From Armatimonadota bacterium (GTDB lineage Bacteria > Armatimonadota > Fimbriimonadia > Fimbriimonadales > Fimbriimonadaceae): a stretch of DNA of 64,000 nt. The position numbers and the translations under genes are program-made. Positions 61,831 through 64,000 of this stretch are shown here, piece by piece. Location of the stretch: contig JACRPN010000011.1 in NCBI GenBank assembly GCA_016223145.1, positions 1 through 64,000 of the forward strand, written 5' to 3'. Position 1 is the stretch's first letter. Each line of letters starts with the position of its first letter. Under the pieces are notes generated by a model, which saw only the letters and a list, made by a program, of their open reading frames with translations, did no database searches and was not told the origin of the DNA.

Positions 61831-61846
61831 CCAGCAAAAATACTGG
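61831..61846. promoter_or_regulatory. 16-bp dyad upstream of the PEP-CTERM pair
   Basis: CCAGCAAAAATACTGG, with CCAG/CTGG symmetry. The best copy of an element found at four surface-protein genes in this window. Confidence 0.45.
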
Positions 61847-61983
61847 TTTCTCGACCCTGTCCATTCTGCAGAGACTTCGAGCCTGCTGGCGCCGTCCCAC
61901 GGAGAGCTCGTGGGCTCGCACTTTTGCGAGATTTGTGGGGGCCCCCTATTGCATTCCGAAAGGGCTTTTTGTAAACTGATCAC

Positions 61984-61995
61984 GTAGACAAATCT
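61984..61995. promoter_or_regulatory. 12-mer before recA shared with the NYN promoter
   Basis: GTAGACAAATCT, with TAGA-N4-TCTA symmetry here, 15 bp before the recA ATG. Identical to 10658-10669. Candidate SOS operator; no lexA is in the window to test this. Confidence 0.4.
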
Positions 61996-62009
61996 ATAGG
62001 GGTTTATTC

Positions 62010-63062
62010 ATGGCAGACATTGGCGGCGGCACAGAGAAGTCACGGGCGCTCGATTCGGCGCTTCATCAGATTGAAAAGCAGTTCGGCAAAGGCGCGATCA
62101 TGCGGCTCGGCGACCAGGAGAGGGAAAGGATAGCCGTGATCTCAACGGGTTCGCTGAGCCTCGATGCGGCGCTTGGTGTCGGCGGCATCCCCAGAGGGAG
62201 AATCACCGAAATCTATGGGACGGAGTCCAGCGGCAAGACGACCCTCGCCCTGCACACGGTTGCCGAGGCTCAAAGGGCGGGAGGGCTGGCGCTGTTCGTC
62301 GACGCTGAACACGCGCTTGACACGGAGTACGCAAGGGCGCTGGGAGTGGACGTCGACCGGCTCTATGTGGCACAGCCCACTTCCGGCGAGGAAGCGCTCG
62401 AAATCATGGAGGCCATCATTCGATCCGGCGCTGTGGATATCGTTGTTCTCGACTCGGTTGCGGCGCTCGTGCCCAAGGCTGAAATCGAGGGCGAGATGGG
62501 GGATTCTTTTGTTGGTATCCAGGCTCGCATGATGTCGCAAGCGCTAAGAAAGCTCGGCGGAAGCATCAACAAGTCGAACACCGCCGCAGTCTTCATCAAC
62601 CAGCTTCGCGAGAAGATCGGCGTCATGTACGGCAACCCCGAGACCACCCCCGGCGGACGGGCGCTCAAATTCTGGGCCTCGGTTCGACTGGAGGTGCGCC
62701 GTGGCGACACGCTAAAGGTCGGCACCGACATCTTCGGCGCGCGCACGAAAGTCAAGGTGGTCAAGAACAAGGTCGCACCGCCCTTTAAAGCCGTCGAGTT
62801 CGACATTCTGTTCGGCAAGGGCATTTCGAGGTCCGGCGACCTTCTCGATTGCGCGGTGGCCAAGGGCATCGTAAGCCGCTCTGGCACTTACTTCAACTAC
62901 GGCGAGACTCGGCTGGGCCAGGGTCGCGACAACGCGCGCACTTTCCTCGACGAGAACCCGACCATCTTCACGGAGATCGACATGGCGCTTCGCTCGATGA
63001 TGCAGGCGAGCGCCGTGGCGGCCGTCGCGGGTGAGAGCCTGGAAGAGGCCGAAGTCGAGTAG
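62010..63062 (+). CDS. recA: recombinase RecA
   Basis: 350 residues. Walker [14 protein letters not shown], Walker [16 protein letters not shown]1/L2 loops ([39 protein letters not shown]) and the C-terminal domain. Homologous recombination and SOS co-protease. ATG with AGGGG eight bases upstream. recX follows 4 bp later. Confidence 0.98.
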   Translation: MADIGGGTEKSRALDSALHQIEKQFGKGAIMRLGDQERERIAVISTGSLSLDAALGVGGIPRGRITEIYGTESSGKTTLALHTVAEAQRAGGLALFVDAEHALDTEYARALGVDVDRLYVAQPTSGEEALEIMEAIIRSGAVDIVVLDSVAALVPKAEIEGEMGDSFVGIQARMMSQALRKLGGSINKSNTAAVFINQLREKIGVMYGNPETTPGGRALKFWASVRLEVRRGDTLKVGTDIFGARTKVKVVKNKVAPPFKAVEFDILFGKGISRSGDLLDCAVAKGIVSRSGTYFNYGETRLGQGRDNARTFLDENPTIFTEIDMALRSMMQASAVAAVAGESLEEAEVE

Positions 63063-63065
63063 CCC

Positions 63066-63551
63066 GTGGGTTCCGAAGATCAACGAGCGCTTGCTCTTGC
63101 GCTGAAGATGCTGCACGCTTCGGACAAGTTCGAGGCCGAGATCGTGGCGCGTTTGGAAAGAGAGGGCTGTCCCGAACCCGCGATAGCCTACGCCTTGGCC
63201 TGGGTAAGGGAGAAACGGCTCGTGGATGACGCGAGGTTGAGCCACGAGTCGGTTGCGAAGCTGCTGTCCTCAGGCGCTGGCCCCGACATCGCTCGCCAGA
63301 AGTTGCTGTCCCGTGGAGCACCTGAATCCGTCCTTGAAGACGCCCTCGCCGAAGGAGACGATGACCGTCAGATCGAGGGCATTCGGACTCTTCTCGGAAA
63401 AAAGCTGAGGCCGCTTTCGACCCGGGCGCAGATGGCTCGGGCGCTGGCGTCGCGCGGCTTCGAGGAGCGTCTGATCGAGCCGGAGCTGGATCGGGTGTTT
63501 GGCGAGTTGTCGGAGCCCCGTATGGTAGGAGACACGGAAGATACGATCTGA
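63066..63551 (+). CDS. recX: regulatory protein RecX
   Basis: 161 residues from GTG. Three-helix RecX repeats: SDKFEAEIVARLEREGCPEP, DDARLSHESVAKLLSSGAGP, RQKLLSRGAPESVLEDAL, and RAQMARALASRGFEERLIEP. Modulates RecA filaments; directly downstream of recA as usual. Confidence 0.93.
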   Translation: MGSEDQRALALALKMLHASDKFEAEIVARLEREGCPEPAIAYALAWVREKRLVDDARLSHESVAKLLSSGAGPDIARQKLLSRGAPESVLEDALAEGDDDRQIEGIRTLLGKKLRPLSTRAQMARALASRGFEERLIEPELDRVFGELSEPRMVGDTEDTI

Positions 63552-63591
63552 GCCAACGTTCCTCCCTCGACATTTGCCACACTAATAGCCC

Positions 63592-64000
63592 GTGTCCACC
63601 TATCGCATCCTCTTTCTGGGAGACATCGTCGGAAAGCCCGGCCGCAAGGCGGTCAAAGACGGGCTTCCGTCGCTCAAGAACGAGCTGAATCCGCTCTTTA
63701 CGATCGTCAACGCCGAGAACAGTGCGGCGGGCGTCGGCTTCACCTCAGACATCGCCGACGACCTTTTCCGCATGGGTATCGACGCGATCACGCTCGGGAA
63801 CCACGCCTTCCACAAGCGCGATTCCTACGGCTACCTCGACAGCGGCAGGGCCATCGTGCGTCCCGCGAACGCCTCGCCGCGCGCACCGGGCCGAGGGCTT
63901 TGCTTCGTCGAACGCGAGAATGTCAAGCTTGCCGTGGCGAACATCTGCGGGAGGGTGTTCATGGACGGGTACGACGACCCGTTTCGTACCGCCGACGAGA
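63592..64000 (+). CDS. TIGR00282 (YmdB-type) metallophosphoesterase, cut by the window end
   Basis: At least 136 residues; the 3' part is outside. MSTYRILFLGDIVGKPGRKA is the family N-terminus with the first metal Asp, and NAENSAAGVGFT follows. The GNHTWD motif reads GNHAFHK: the Asn and His are kept but the downstream residues differ. Family members cleave 2',3'-cyclic nucleotides. GTG start with ACTAAT five bases upstream and no Shine-Dalgarno. Confidence 0.9.
   Translation, partial: MSTYRILFLGDIVGKPGRKAVKDGLPSLKNELNPLFTIVNAENSAAGVGFTSDIADDLFRMGIDAITLGNHAFHKRDSYGYLDSGRAIVRPANASPRAPGRGLCFVERENVKLAVANICGRVFMDGYDDPFRTADE

Overview
The window looks like chromosomal DNA of a high-GC bacterium. 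The best guess is Armatimonadota (Fimbriimonadales-like). This is inferred from PEP-CTERM surface proteins, prepilins with an H-X9-DG tail, a LacI-type regulator coupled to a prepilin, a zinc-type S14, and many start codons placed about 7 nt after a -10 hexamer with no Shine-Dalgarno. I see no rRNA, tRNA, CRISPR array or intact insertion sequence.

Layout. 0-2.4 kb (-): LacI regulator, prepilin and lipoprotein in one overlapping operon. 2.6-4.7 kb (+): a CBS-GGDEF protein and a zinc-ribbon class III nucleotide cyclase. 4.9-10.2 kb: small housekeeping genes (DUF2905, HAD, queA), secreted proteins and galE. 10.2-12.6 kb: an islet with an NYN-domain protein, a probable DNA-methyltransferase remnant and an AT-rich secreted orphan. 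12.7-22.4 kb: glmS, a PhyH-type oxygenase, an aldo/keto reductase, a large exported protein, a URO-D family protein, a cysteine desulfurase, a DUF4434-like protein and a YHS protein. 22.5-35.3 kb (+): a 5'-nucleotidase-like enzyme, then a long ribosomal cluster (S14-S8-L6-L18-S5-L30-L15-SecY-Adk-Map-IF1-L36-S13-S11-RpoA-L17-TruA-L13-S9). 35.5-36.9 kb: flagellin. 37-47 kb (-): rimO, a 1485-residue M28-like/FtsX-like fusion, HAD phosphatase, prenyl diphosphate synthase, ubiE/menG and an M42 peptidase; NDH-2 is divergent. 48.8-57.9 kb: PEP-CTERM protein, a DxxGxDxY-repeat protein, alpha/beta hydrolase, GNAT, a second prepilin, ftsZ and a methyltransferase. 57.9-61.8 kb (-): a fused sugar-binding protein/permease and two PEP-CTERM proteins. 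62-64 kb (+): recA, recX and a TIGR00282 phosphodiesterase cut by the window end.

The most unusual property is how short repeats are distributed. Many spacers hold composite elements: a run of 7-9 nt tandem repeats, a middle, then the reverse-complementary run. Related elements also sit in frame inside conserved genes (rimO twice, a URO-D gene, a 5'-nucleotidase twice, ubiE, a cysteine desulfurase, an ABC fusion), always a multiple of three and without stops. Removing both rimO insertions brings it back to the usual length of about 441 residues. This resembles the Rickettsia palindromic elements, but with different repeats.

Other signals worth following: a 16-bp dyad (CCAGCAAAWWTACTGG) upstream of three PEP-CTERM units and the flagellin; a likely leaderless start signal; a frameshifting 22-nt deletion in map; a spc operon that begins at S14; a 12-mer shared by recA and an NYN-gene promoter; and a possible unassigned structured RNA downstream of ftsZ.
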